Shown piece by piece: positions 18,531 through 27,717 of a stretch of DNA of 64,000 nucleotides. The translations under genes were made by a program, and so were the position numbers. The notes under the pieces were generated by a model, which was not told the origin of the DNA, did not search any database, and saw nothing but the letters and a program-made list of their open reading frames with translations. Position 1 is the stretch's first letter, and every line of letters starts with the position of its first letter. Source of the stretch: Planctomycetota bacterium (GTDB lineage: Bacteria; Planctomycetota; Brocadiia; SM23-32; JAKLEA01); contig JAKLEA010000018.1 in the NCBI GenBank assembly GCA_022711755.1, forward strand, positions 55,807 through 119,806. The letters run 5' to 3'.

Positions 18531-19685
18531 TCATTTCTGCGGGAAAAGAATCTCGCGCAGCCGCGCCGCCCGGCTCCGCCAGGAATGAGCCTCGGCGAAT
18601 GCCGATAACACGCCGGCGTCCGGCGGGCGCTCGGTCGCCGCGCGTATACCCGCCGCCATCGTCAGCGAATCGTCCACGAGCGTTGCGGGAGGCTCAAGCA
18701 ATTCTAGTTCCTTCCAGCGCCTGCTGACTATCGGCAGCCCGGCCGCCGCGTATTCGAACAGCTTGATCGGACTTACGGAGTCAACGAGCTGCGATCTTGC
18801 GAAGGGAATGATCCCCACGTCGCTGTGCCGGAGGTAAGCAGGGATATCGGCATAAGGCTTGCGCCCAAGGATGCGCATGTTCGGCAGCGACTCGATCTGC
18901 GAGAGCGGAATCCGCACCGGTCCGATTAATACAAAATGCACATTCGGAAGCGCCCTGGCCGCGCCCTCGAGCATCGGGACGTCGAACCATGAATCAATCG
19001 CGCCGACGTAGACGGCGCGCGGATGCGGAATCCCGGCAAGGTCTTCCGGCTCAGGTTGATCGCCGCGAAACACGTCAAGGTCAACCCCGTTGGGCAGGAC
19101 ATGCACGTCGTCCCTGCCCCTGATTCCGGCAAGCTTGCACGCGAGATTGCGCGATGTCGTCACGACGACGTCAGCCTCCCGCAGGGCCGCGTTGTGCGCC
19201 TCCAGAATGCTCTGCGGGATTTCGGGGAATTCCGTGATGTCATCAGTGACGCGATACGCGAAACGCCCGCACTCGATCAGTCTACGGACTCCGTGGAGCA
19301 GGGGATGGCTCAGCAGCAGCGCGTCAACCTCTGCAAAACCCGAGCGTCTCAATACCCCTCCCAGCGACGGCATCGTGAAATCGAGACTATGCCTGCACGC
19401 GAAAGCGGAGCTGAGCGGGTAGCGGTTGTAGATCGGCAAAAGCGTGAATGGGACATACTCCAGCAGGTTGCCGGTCCGCCTGACGGGGCCATTGCGCCAG
19501 ACGCCGGCGCGTTCGCGCGTCTGCGCCGCGTTGCTTCGCTTCAGGAAGTGAAGGGGCGAGAAAGGCGTGCTCAGATAGAAGATATCGAGATCGCCGGCCT
19601 CGGCTAGAATCCTGCTGTAATGGTGGCAACCCACCTTCAAGGGGCTGTCCAGATAAGTTGATTCCGCCATCAGCAGCTTGGGCAT
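18531..19685 (-). CDS. Glycosyltransferase family 4 (GT-B fold)
   Basis: Retaining glycosyltransferase of 384 residues. The N-terminal half contains an acceptor-binding segment (LDSPLKVGCHHYSRIL). The C-terminal nucleotide-sugar half shows VHVLPNGVDLDVF and the loop SPIKLFEYAAAGLPIV, the common EX7E-type donor site. The ATG at 19685 is used because it begins the domain and lies seven bases after the heparinase-like gene stops; the frame runs further upstream but would overlap that gene. Last gene of the minus-strand polysaccharide run. Confidence 0.85.
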   Translation of the reverse strand: MPKLLMAESTYLDSPLKVGCHHYSRILAEAGDLDIFYLSTPFSPLHFLKRSNAAQTRERAGVWRNGPVRRTGNLLEYVPFTLLPIYNRYPLSSAFACRHSLDFTMPSLGGVLRRSGFAEVDALLLSHPLLHGVRRLIECGRFAYRVTDDITEFPEIPQSILEAHNAALREADVVVTTSRNLACKLAGIRGRDDVHVLPNGVDLDVFRGDQPEPEDLAGIPHPRAVYVGAIDSWFDVPMLEGAARALPNVHFVLIGPVRIPLSQIESLPNMRILGRKPYADIPAYLRHSDVGIIPFARSQLVDSVSPIKLFEYAAAGLPIVSRRWKELELLEPPATLVDDSLTMAAGIRAATERPPDAGVLSAFAEAHSWRSRAARLREILFPQK

Positions 19686-19692
19686 GTCTCGC

Positions 19693-21828
19693 TTAAACCT
19701 CGATTCTGATCGTCCACTCAAGATTTCCTGAGAACTCCGCCTGAAGCCCGTAACAATCCTTTGTAACACCGTATCCCGGACTGTATTGCCGCCTGACTGT
19801 CGCTGCCGGAACAGGAAAATTGAGGCTGATTTTTGCGCCGCCGATTTTTATCAACGAGCCGCCGCCCTCGTTCATTATCTCCAATCCCGGAGCGAAGCAG
19901 AGATTCAGGCGCCCCGTTACGCTGTGGCCAGCCTTTCCTGATGCGCTTTCAAGAGAATCGGCAATTCTAATCATCCCGACCTTTGTATCTGCGTTTACCG
20001 CTCTTTTGTGAATGAAGCCGCCCGGCCATGTGAAAGAACCCATGAAATGCCAGACCCCGTCATCGCCGAGGCCCGATGTTTCGCATTGCCCCGCGCGGGA
20101 TGAACCCAACCGGAAGAGATTGGGCGATCCCGGGCGGATTTCGTTCTGCTCGCCGCCGGGAATGCGGACGGTGTTATGCGATTCGGTTGAGCGGAAGCGG
20201 TTGCGCGCGTCGGGATCGGGCGTATAGCAGAAACTCCCTGGATCAACCAGAACGTCGCCTTCGCGAAGGCCGAGAACAAGCGAAAGCTGGTCGTTGTGGG
20301 CATGTCCGCCCATGCCGTTCTGTCCGACCGGTCCGGCCCTGAGCAACAAGGTGAAATCGGCGGACTTCACTCCGAAAACGCCGAAATTCGGCTTAGCAAT
20401 CTCGATGATTCCATCATCGGGGACCGAACGCCATTCCGGAGCTGTGGCAGGCGATTGGCCGAACCAGGCAGTTTCCGCCGCGCATGGACCTGCAAGCCGC
20501 TTGAGGTCATCCCCGCGAAAGACGCTTCCGGCAAGGCCGAAAAGATGCCGGTGATCAAGACTGTCCTCTCCGTTGTCGCCGGCGGGTGGCGTCAACTTGT
20601 GAAGCCGTCCGCTGTCGTTATCGCCGATCTGCGGGACGCGACCGGCGGGATTCATTATCGCTTCAGTGAACGACAGCATTCCGCGAAGGCCCGCCCAGTA
20701 ACTCTCCGGGAAGATGTTTCCGCCAGGATTCCACAACCTTTCCGAGCCGCCCCTCAGTCTCGGCAAGGTCCCCGCCGGGACAGACGATGCGGCGGCAAGG
20801 CGTTCCTTCGGCAGGCGCATTGAGACGGCAGTGCAGGAGAGGAATATTTCCGCAACGAGTCGGTGATAAGAGGTCGAGGCTTCAAAATCTCCGCCGTCCG
20901 GCATAACTTGCCTCTCAATCTCGGCGCACAATTCCTGCATCGCGAGGGCCAGCCACGCGTCGCTTTCCCGATAGGCCGGAAATGCCGCCGCTATCCAGAC
21001 AAGTCCCGCAATATCGGAAAGATAATGGTTGCTGGTCAACGTCTCGCTGTATTCGAGGTTCGCAAGGATATGGCGCGCATGTTCGAGCATCGAGGCGTGA
21101 AACCGTTCGATGAATCCTCCGTCAAGGTCATCCCATAGCAGTTCCGTGGCGATAATCCAGTTCACGGCGCGTATCGCGACGTCCATCGCGCAGACCCAGT
21201 TGCAGCCGAACTTCGGCCTGTTATGCGTCCGCCAGTCGTCAAACGATTTCTGAAAATATTCGACATATGCGCTCCGTCCTGTAAGCGCGAACGCCTGGGC
21301 GACCGTCGCAAGATGATGGCATCGGCTGAGCTCCCACGGGAACTTGATGTCGCTTCCGTCGCCCGGAGCGGTGGGTATCTCGCGGTAATACGATTCCTCG
21401 TCCCATCGTTTTCCGCTTTTGGGATCAATGTTCCAGATCGGGGGCGGGATAGGGCCGTTGAATCCCAGGATGTCGCATTGCCCCGCGATGACCCGTTCGG
21501 AAAGTTCAATGATCCGTTCGGCAATCCCCGGATGCTCTTTGCGGAAAGCTTGGCCAAAGCCTGTGTCGGCGGAACTCGCAAGAAATCGAAATCGCGCCTT
21601 GCGCAGATTCTCTGCAAGGTTCGCCGCCGGCAGCCCCGCGGTTTCAATTCGCAAGGTCTTCAGCAGTTCCTCCCGCGAGACTTCAGCGCCGAAACGCCTC
21701 GCCATGGCTGCATCCGCTTTCGCCCGGTGGTTTTCGGATATCTTCTCCAGTCCCTTGCGGACCGCCTTTTTCAGGGGCATTTCCCGAAGGCGTCTGGCGT
21801 AGTGGCGCATTTTCTCAAAGTCGGGCAA
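19693..21828 (-). CDS. Heparinase II/III-like polysaccharide lyase family protein
   Basis: About 711 residues: an (alpha/alpha)6-toroid N-terminal half and a beta-sandwich C-terminal half, as in heparinase II/III proteins of exopolysaccharide clusters. Recognisable blocks are SNHYLSDIAGLVWIAAAFP (toroid) and MGGHAHNDQLSLVLGLREG with FRSTESHNTVRI (catalytic sandwich with conserved H, N and D). No signal peptide is seen. The TTG at 21828 is preceded by GGAG seven bases upstream; an ATG at 21810 is the alternative. It begins two bases after the upstream GT4 stops. Such proteins are often uncharacterised lyases acting on the glycan made by the neighbouring transferases. Confidence 0.8.
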   Translation of the reverse strand: MPDFEKMRHYARRLREMPLKKAVRKGLEKISENHRAKADAAMARRFGAEVSREELLKTLRIETAGLPAANLAENLRKARFRFLASSADTGFGQAFRKEHPGIAERIIELSERVIAGQCDILGFNGPIPPPIWNIDPKSGKRWDEESYYREIPTAPGDGSDIKFPWELSRCHHLATVAQAFALTGRSAYVEYFQKSFDDWRTHNRPKFGCNWVCAMDVAIRAVNWIIATELLWDDLDGGFIERFHASMLEHARHILANLEYSETLTSNHYLSDIAGLVWIAAAFPAYRESDAWLALAMQELCAEIERQVMPDGGDFEASTSYHRLVAEIFLSCTAVSMRLPKERLAAASSVPAGTLPRLRGGSERLWNPGGNIFPESYWAGLRGMLSFTEAIMNPAGRVPQIGDNDSGRLHKLTPPAGDNGEDSLDHRHLFGLAGSVFRGDDLKRLAGPCAAETAWFGQSPATAPEWRSVPDDGIIEIAKPNFGVFGVKSADFTLLLRAGPVGQNGMGGHAHNDQLSLVLGLREGDVLVDPGSFCYTPDPDARNRFRSTESHNTVRIPGGEQNEIRPGSPNLFRLGSSRAGQCETSGLGDDGVWHFMGSFTWPGGFIHKRAVNADTKVGMIRIADSLESASGKAGHSVTGRLNLCFAPGLEIMNEGGGSLIKIGGAKISLNFPVPAATVRRQYSPGYGVTKDCYGLQAEFSGNLEWTIRIEV

Positions 21829-21830
21829 TG

Positions 21831-23597
21831 TCAGTCTCCGCTCTCCGAACAGCGTCCCTTCAGAGCCGCCATTACCTGCTTGACGTTGCTGTCCCACGTA
21901 TACTTTGTCAGCGCTTCCCTGCGCGCGTTGCGTCCAAGGTCCGGCCAGAGATGCCTCAACCCGTCAAGCAACTCCATCGCCTTGAGAAGATCATCCTCGT
22001 CGCCCGGTTTTACCAGGACGCCGATTTTGCCGTTTGCGTTTTTGGCGCCGGTTGCAAGCTCGTCCAGGCTGAAGCTGTTTCGCATAACCTCTCCGATCTG
22101 CTCCAGGTCGCTGGCTATGATGGGCTTCCCCGTGGCCATGTATTCGAAGAGTTTCGTGGGCGATCCGAAGAAGCGCGATCCGTCCGGATTCGGCACGTGC
22201 GGCGACAGCAGAACGTCGCACGCCGCAAGATGCGCCGGGCCTTCTAATTGGGGAACCAGCCCGGTGAATGTCACGCGCTCCGCTGCGCCGGCGTCGGCGA
22301 TTATGCGTCGCGCATCGGGCATGAGCGGACCGTCTCCGATCAGCAGAAAATGCCAGTCGGGTAATTTACCGGCCTTTCCCACCATCGCAATGACACGCGC
22401 CAGAACGTCAATGCCATGCCACTTGCCGAATGTGCCTATGAAGCCCGCGACGGTCTTCTTATGAAGCCCCATGCGCGCCCGCAACTCTCTTGCCCGCGCG
22501 GTTGTGGCGGCTGGATCGTAGATTCCCGGGTCAACGCCGTTGGGATGAACGAGTATCTTGCCGGGATCAACGCCCCTGTTCACAAGCTCCTCGCGCAGAG
22601 GGTCGGACACCACGACTATCAGGTCCGCGTGGCGGAAATTAGCGGTTTCAACGTCCAGGGAAAGTTTTCCGAGTTTCAGCGGCCTGCCCCAATGCTCTGA
22701 CGCCCAGACCTCCGAACCGCTGTATTCCAGAACGAGCGGAATCCCGAATTTCCGCGAGAGATGAACCCCGGACAGATTTGACAACCCATATCGCTGGTAA
22801 AGCAAGTCGGGCGATTCCTTCTGCAGGATTTTTGCGGCGGCGGCGTTGAAACGCGAGTTATAGGCTATCGCCGGTAGCTCCGGCAGATTGCGGAATGCCG
22901 GATTCGGCTCGATGACATAGATCGGTGCGCGCTTCGCGTCCACTGTCGCCAGTTCGCTGCTGCTTATGAAGAAGACCTGATGCCCCAATCGCCGCATTGC
23001 CGCTGCAACCCCGGCGATGTGTCCCACGGAGCCGCCCGCCCGGACGTTGAACCAGAGGTCGGTGCGGAGATAGGCGACACGGTTGAATTCACGGAGCTTC
23101 CTGCGCGTCGGCGCCGACTTCATCAGAGAACGCGCCCGCAGACGGACGGAGACAACCGATATCGCCGAAAGCGCAAGCTCAATCGCCAGCGCCGGGCAGT
23201 CGGAGAGCAGGAAATCAGCCCAGCCGAGGCGCATGTCCCCGCCGCGCGAATCAATCAGGCGGCATCTGCATGGGCAGCGCCTCAGAAGCGATAACCTTGT
23301 GATGGAGAAATAAGGTTCCCGCCCCAGGTCTTCACAGGCATAGACAACTTCCGAGGGATGAGGCAGCGAGCGCAGCCGTTCCCGAACCCGGGACATGAAA
23401 TCGGCGTAAGAATACTCCTTGCGGATGATCTCGATCTGCCTTCCGGCGTTTTCGGAGCGAAGGCGGGTTGCCAGGCCTTCGAGCTTGGTTTTGTTCCCCC
23501 CCCCGAGCAGGATAAGTGTCGGCGCGGCGACGGCCCTTTCGTTGCCATGTTGGGCGCCGGCATTCTCGTCAAATGTGTTCGCAATATTGCTGCTCAT
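21831..23597 (-). CDS. Glycosyltransferase family 4 with long N-terminal extension
   Basis: A 588-residue GT4-type transferase. The GT-B part starts near residue 175 (LRTDLWFNVRAGGSVGHIAG) and carries ILVHPNGVDPGIYDP and the donor loop FGSPTKLFEYMATGKPII. Roughly 170 residues before it are not part of the usual fold and look like a second domain (TLILLGGGNKTKL, RCRLIDSRGGDMRLGWADF). A C9 run on the plus strand encodes the glycines of that region. The start at ATG 23597 is chosen because a promoter ends seven bases before it and there is no ribosome binding site, suggesting a leaderless transcript; an upstream TTG coincides with the -35 hexamer and is rejected. Confidence 0.82.
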   Translation of the reverse strand: MSSNIANTFDENAGAQHGNERAVAAPTLILLGGGNKTKLEGLATRLRSENAGRQIEIIRKEYSYADFMSRVRERLRSLPHPSEVVYACEDLGREPYFSITRLSLLRRCPCRCRLIDSRGGDMRLGWADFLLSDCPALAIELALSAISVVSVRLRARSLMKSAPTRRKLREFNRVAYLRTDLWFNVRAGGSVGHIAGVAAAMRRLGHQVFFISSSELATVDAKRAPIYVIEPNPAFRNLPELPAIAYNSRFNAAAAKILQKESPDLLYQRYGLSNLSGVHLSRKFGIPLVLEYSGSEVWASEHWGRPLKLGKLSLDVETANFRHADLIVVVSDPLREELVNRGVDPGKILVHPNGVDPGIYDPAATTARARELRARMGLHKKTVAGFIGTFGKWHGIDVLARVIAMVGKAGKLPDWHFLLIGDGPLMPDARRIIADAGAAERVTFTGLVPQLEGPAHLAACDVLLSPHVPNPDGSRFFGSPTKLFEYMATGKPIIASDLEQIGEVMRNSFSLDELATGAKNANGKIGVLVKPGDEDDLLKAMELLDGLRHLWPDLGRNARREALTKYTWDSNVKQVMAALKGRCSESGD

Positions 23598-23604
23598 TAC
23601 GCGG

Positions 23605-23633
23605 AGTGTACCCGCGCCGGAGCAACCCCGCAA
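23605..23633 (-). promoter_or_regulatory. Promoter of the long GT4 gene, positioned for leaderless mRNA
   Basis: On the minus strand TTGCGG (23628-23633), a 17-base spacer and TACACT (23605-23610) form a good sigma-70-type promoter. Only seven bases separate the -10 from the ATG at 23597, so transcription should begin at or next to the start codon. Confidence 0.55.
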
Positions 23634-23639
23634 GCGCGG

Positions 23640-24791
23640 TCAATCCCCTGCGCCAGCCCTTTTGGAGGCGAGGAACGCCCGAACCGCCTGTTCCGCGCAG
23701 TTTGCCGCAAGCTCCTGCGCCCGCGACATTGCATCCTCAAGCGTCATCGGCCCGCTGACCATGCTGAACCACGCCGTCAGCCCCTCGAACAGAAGCGCAT
23801 CGGCCCCCTTCTCAACAGAGCCGGCAATTGCGAAGACCGGAACGCCTGCTTCCCGGCCGGCGCGGGAGACACCGCAGACTGTCTTCCCGAAAGCCGACTG
23901 CGCGTCGAGGCGTCCCTCGCCCGTGATAACGAGGTCCGCGCCTTGAATGCGTCGCTTGAAATCAACGGCGTCAATGACGATCTCAATGCCCGGTTTCATC
24001 TCTGAGTTCAGGAATGCTGCCAGACTCAAAGGAAGTCCTCCGGCCGCGCCCATCCCCGGAACGTCGGCAAGACATCGCCCGGTCGTGTCCCGGACGGCGC
24101 GCGCGTATCGCGCAAGCCCGGCGTCGAGCATCGGGATCATCTCGGGCGTCGCGCCTTTCTGCGGCCCATAGACCGTTGCGGCGCCGGTAGGGCCGCATAA
24201 CGGATTGGTCACATCGCAAGCGACGCGGCATTGACATTCCTTCAGCCTCGGATCAAGCCCGGACAGGTCAATCCGAGCGAGCTTCACAAGTCCGCCGCCG
24301 CCTTGCGGAATCGGCCCGCCTTCAGAATCAAGCAGCCGCGCGCCGAGCGCCGCCGCAAGCCCGCTCCCGCCGTCAACCGTTGCGCTTCCTCCGACGGCCA
24401 CGATGAGCCTGCGTGCTCCGGAATTCAGCGCGCGCAATATCAGTTCCCCGGTTCCGAAGGAGGTCGTCAGCATGGGATTGCGTTCGGCCTTCGGAACAAG
24501 TGGCAGGCCGCTTGCGGACGCCATTTCGATGACCGCCGTAGCGCCATCGCCCAGTATTCCATATTTCGCCGACACCGGTCTGCCGAGCGGATCGGTCACG
24601 GTCACTTCAACCATCCGCCCGCCGGTCGCCCCGACAAGCGCCTCTGCCGTGCCCTCCCCGCCGTCGGCCATCGGCATGATTTTGGTGTCGGCGTTTGGGC
24701 AGGCTTTTCTGACTCCGCGCTCCATGGCCCGCGCCGCTTCCAGCGCAGACATTGATTCCTTGAACGAGTCCGGCGCTATGATGATCCGCAT
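23640..24791 (-). CDS. Glycerate kinase (GlxK/GarK type)
   Basis: Phosphorylates D-glycerate with ATP, giving 2-phosphoglycerate or 3-phosphoglycerate depending on subtype. It has 383 residues, standard for the class. Signatures include MRIIIAPDSFKES at the N-terminus, MPMADGGEGTAEALV, VAVGGSATVDGGSG and VITGEGRLDAQSAFGK, all diagnostic of the GlxK family. It overlaps the upstream membrane-protein gene by 16 bases, so translation is probably coupled. Its placement in a polysaccharide run is unexpected for central metabolism, but the sequence is unambiguous. Confidence 0.95.
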   Translation of the reverse strand: MRIIIAPDSFKESMSALEAARAMERGVRKACPNADTKIMPMADGGEGTAEALVGATGGRMVEVTVTDPLGRPVSAKYGILGDGATAVIEMASASGLPLVPKAERNPMLTTSFGTGELILRALNSGARRLIVAVGGSATVDGGSGLAAALGARLLDSEGGPIPQGGGGLVKLARIDLSGLDPRLKECQCRVACDVTNPLCGPTGAATVYGPQKGATPEMIPMLDAGLARYARAVRDTTGRCLADVPGMGAAGGLPLSLAAFLNSEMKPGIEIVIDAVDFKRRIQGADLVITGEGRLDAQSAFGKTVCGVSRAGREAGVPVFAIAGSVEKGADALLFEGLTAWFSMVSGPMTLEDAMSRAQELAANCAEQAVRAFLASKRAGAGD

Positions 24792-26590
24792 ATCAATTCA
24801 TCCAGAAGATTCAGCCTGACGCCGTCGCTCCACATCACGAACACGCGACTTCTTCCGGCGTAACGCCCGTCCTTCAACCGGAATCGGAAACGATACCGTC
24901 TGTTCGCGTAGTCACATTCGAGGATCTCGACGGCGTACGCCGCGGACTCGAACCTGCCGGCGTCAGGCTGCAGCCGCCCCTGCGCGACAAAGGGCGTGTC
25001 CGTATTCATCAAAACCTCGTAGCAGCCGGGGGAAATCTTTTGCGCGAAGACCGATGGGCTTGCCCGCGCAGGCTCCCACTGGAAGAAGATGGCGCTTTCT
25101 CCCGATGAAGATTCCCTGGTCCAGAACGGCACGGCTTCCTCCACCGCGTTCGCAAACAGGTCATGGACGAAATGACTCGGCAGCGCCAGGAAGACGAAAG
25201 ATGCGTTGCCCCCCGCCTTCGCGTCAAGTGTTCTTATTTCATTGCGGGCGTTATTCAGAATATCTGTGGCGCTCCATCCTGTTTCATAGCGAACTCGATC
25301 TTCTTCCATATGGGCGAGTGATAAGGCAAGATAGATCGCCCAGAAAGGAAGGACGAAGATCACCCTTGCGGTGACTTGCGGCGTTCCGGACGGCGTCGCC
25401 GCGAGGCGGGAAAGGTCAATCACTGCGGCAATCACCAGCAATCCGGGCAGCAGGAAATGCCTGCACTCCGGCAGCCAGATAATGACCGGGAGATAGATTA
25501 CTGCCGCCGCCATTACCAGCCCGGCCGGGCGTTTCCAATCCGGAGCGCCATCCCATCCCCGCGCTCTTGCGACGAGCCACCCGACCAGCAGGACCGCCAG
25601 CCCGGCCAGCGCAGCAGACGGATTGCAGAACACCAACGACTGCGCGGGCAAATTCATCGGAAGTCCAGCCAGATTGCGGATCGGCAGCCCCATTCGGAAA
25701 AGCTCCGCCGTGCTGAAGACGCTGTACTTGCCGAGCGAGCCGCCGTAGTACCAATACCTGACGCAGAGATAGATGCCGGCGATGACCGAATAACATGCGT
25801 AGGCCGGCAGACCGCGCTGGATGGTGGAGACCACGTCGGTGATGAAGCAGGATCGTCTCGAATCGTCGCCCGTCGCGTCTCCGCCATCCCTTCCGTCCAC
25901 TCCTCTGAACGACCCGGTTCCCCAATCCAGCAGGAACGCGATTCCCGCAAAACCCAGCGCATTCTCCCGAAAACACAGCCCAAGCGTCATCGCCCCTGCC
26001 GCCGCCGCCAGCGACTTCCTGCTTCTTATTCTTGCCCACCGCCGGTGGAGCAGAATCCATGCCAAAAGACAGCAGCCCAGCGCGTAGAAATCGAAGTTAA
26101 TGGTCTCCCTGACCATCAGGTGATAATTTGTCTGATTAACTGTGGCTGCGGTTCCCGCCAGGAGGGCCGGCGTCCATGAATCCCCGCCGAGGGTTTCCCT
26201 GACCACCCGCATGAAGAGCGCGATCATGCCGAGCATCAGCATGAGTTTGACGAGTCGGTAACCCCATTCGTGGCGCCCGAACATGGCAAATCCGAATTTG
26301 AAGATCCAGATGTTCCCCGGACGGAAGTTGTCGCTGCGTCCAGGCGTCGCGCCGCTCTGCCATTCCTGACAGGCGAATATGTCAACAAGCGTCTTTCGAT
26401 TGATGAAGAAAGTCCATGCCGGTCCTGATTCCCTCGCCCGCGCAAGCCACGGGAAGTCGTCCCCGGCCAGGCCGTACTTCAGCGTCGGCAGATAGAGACA
26501 TGCAGCCGCGATCAGAACGCCGAGGAACAAAGTCCGTGGCGGAAACCGTCCCGCCGCCCCTCGTCCAGAGTTCTCCTTATCAGAAATCAT
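24776..26590 (-). CDS. Polytopic membrane protein, GT-C glycosyltransferase-like
   Basis: A 604-residue inner-membrane protein with about ten hydrophobic helices in residues 18-430 and a soluble C-terminal domain of about 170 residues. LAGDDFPWLARA in the first periplasmic loop resembles the acidic catalytic loop of GT-C enzymes (GT39/GT83, oligosaccharyltransferase-like). The C-terminal domain has no motif I recognise. It starts with an ATGA overlap on the M50 protease gene stop and overlaps the glycerate kinase gene at its own 3' end. A role in transferring lipid-linked sugars is inferred from topology and the neighbouring transferases; it could also be an unrelated membrane protein. Confidence 0.65.
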   Translation of the reverse strand: MISDKENSGRGAAGRFPPRTLFLGVLIAAACLYLPTLKYGLAGDDFPWLARARESGPAWTFFINRKTLVDIFACQEWQSGATPGRSDNFRPGNIWIFKFGFAMFGRHEWGYRLVKLMLMLGMIALFMRVVRETLGGDSWTPALLAGTAATVNQTNYHLMVRETINFDFYALGCCLLAWILLHRRWARIRSRKSLAAAAGAMTLGLCFRENALGFAGIAFLLDWGTGSFRGVDGRDGGDATGDDSRRSCFITDVVSTIQRGLPAYACYSVIAGIYLCVRYWYYGGSLGKYSVFSTAELFRMGLPIRNLAGLPMNLPAQSLVFCNPSAALAGLAVLLVGWLVARARGWDGAPDWKRPAGLVMAAAVIYLPVIIWLPECRHFLLPGLLVIAAVIDLSRLAATPSGTPQVTARVIFVLPFWAIYLALSLAHMEEDRVRYETGWSATDILNNARNEIRTLDAKAGGNASFVFLALPSHFVHDLFANAVEEAVPFWTRESSSGESAIFFQWEPARASPSVFAQKISPGCYEVLMNTDTPFVAQGRLQPDAGRFESAAYAVEILECDYANRRYRFRFRLKDGRYAGRSRVFVMWSDGVRLNLLDELICGSS

Positions 26591-27462
26591 AGCGCGATAT
26601 CGTTCAGTCTGACCGGCTCCGGGATGAACGTCAGAATGAAGATCGTCAGCACAAACGCTCCCAGCGCTTTTCGCGTCCAGTCAAGCGGGATGTCGTCGGA
26701 CATGGTCGGTTTGTGGAACAATCCGGAACTGACGACTATCACGGAGAGCAGCATCAGCCAGGGCATCGGGCACAGGACCGTGCTGACAATGGCGGCGATG
26801 ACGAAGAGCGAGCCGGATACCGCATGGGCTTTCGGTCCGAGTATGCCGTAAAGCACGTGCCCGCCGTCCAACTGCCCGAGCGGTATCAGGTTCATCCCCG
26901 TTATGAAAATCCCGACCCATGCTGCGTAACCGACCGGGCCTAGCGCGAGATATTCGCCGGGCAGCAGGGGCCTCTTCGTCCACCCGATCAGAAGCTCGAT
27001 AAGAATGCTGTTGCCCTGGGTTATCGCCCCCATCGGTCTGATTTCCGCGTTGATGACGCCTATCACAAGGGCGGGCATGGCGACAGCCAGCCCGGCCAGT
27101 GGACCCGCCGCGCCGATGTCGAAGAGCGAGCGTCGCGTCGGGATCCGCTCATCCATGAGAATGACCGCCCCCAGCGTGCCGAATCCCATCCCATCGGCGG
27201 CGAGCTTCGGAAACGGGATGAAGAACGGCAGCGTGGAATCCACCCCATGCCTGCGGCACATCAGGTAGTGGCCGAGTTCGTGACTGACAAGTATGGCCAG
27301 AAGAGTCGCGCAGTAGAGGCTTGCGTCCAGGATGTCATGGCGCGTCAAGGGAACGCTGAAGAGCCTTGCGCCCCACGGAAGGCGGGAATGGAATGCCGTA
27401 AGGACAGTCAGCATGAAGAAGAGCGCGTTCAATGCCGCTCTTGGTTTTAATCTTCTCATTGT
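26587..27462 (-). CDS. Site-2-protease-like M50 membrane metalloprotease
   Basis: Intramembrane zinc protease of about 291 residues with several hydrophobic helices. The zinc motif is H60-E61-x2-H64 in VSHELGHYLMCRRHG; the third ligand lies in MNLIPLGQLDGGH, the NxxPxxxLDG signature. No PDZ domain is evident, which places it near the sterol-regulatory/YwhC-like small S2P group. The ATG at 27462 was chosen because the domain begins there; there is no clear ribosome binding site, and the frame stays open upstream for 113 codons of non-protein-like sequence. Divergent from lon; its stop overlaps the next gene (ATGA). Confidence 0.82.
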   Translation of the reverse strand, partial: TMRRLKPRAALNALFFMLTVLTAFHSRLPWGARLFSVPLTRHDILDASLYCATLLAILVSHELGHYLMCRRHGVDSTLPFFIPFPKLAADGMGFGTLGAVILMDERIPTRRSLFDIGAAGPLAGLAVAMPALVIGVINAEIRPMGAITQGNSILIELLIGWTKRPLLPGEYLALGPVGYAAWVGIFITGMNLIPLGQLDGGHVLYGILGPKAHAVSGSLFVIAAIVSTVLCPMPWLMLLSVIVVSSGLFHKPTMSDDIPLDWTRKALGAFVLTIFILTFIPEPVRLNDIAL

Positions 27463-27523
27463 TGAACAGACGGCACAGATTTGGCGCATGTCCGGCCGCA
27501 ATATGGATTGCAGCAGTGGGCTT

Positions 27524-27535
27524 GCATTGCAATGC
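27524..27535. promoter_or_regulatory. Perfect palindrome over the lon -35 region
   Basis: GCATTGCAATGC is a 12-base perfect palindrome that contains the lon -35 hexamer TTGCAA. It lies in the divergent lon/M50 intergenic space and could be an operator. It does not match CIRCE or the HspR HAIR element. Confidence 0.4.
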
Positions 27536-27555
27536 CTCTCTTTAAAGACTATAAT
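27527..27555 (+). promoter_or_regulatory. Promoter of lon
   Basis: TTGCAA (27527-27532), a 17-base spacer and a perfect TATAAT (27550-27555). The predicted start of transcription is near 27562, leaving an untranslated leader of about 155 bases before the lon ATG. Confidence 0.65.
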
Positions 27556-27717
27556 GAAACACTGCGGATGTGCGCAAGAAAACATGGGCGCTTGTTCTGT
27601 CGCGCCGTTTGTGGCGGCGTTCCGCCAGGCGATTGTTTTTCGTTTCGCTGATGCGGATTTTTCGCCGCGCTTCCATTTGCGATACCCCTCTTTGCCTTGC
27701 GGGGAGATACTTCTGTC

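Noticed and set aside
21223..22464. Open frame of 413 codons on the plus strand across the heparinase-like and GT4 genes
   Set aside because: Spans the junction of two real genes on the other strand and shows only high-GC codon bias.
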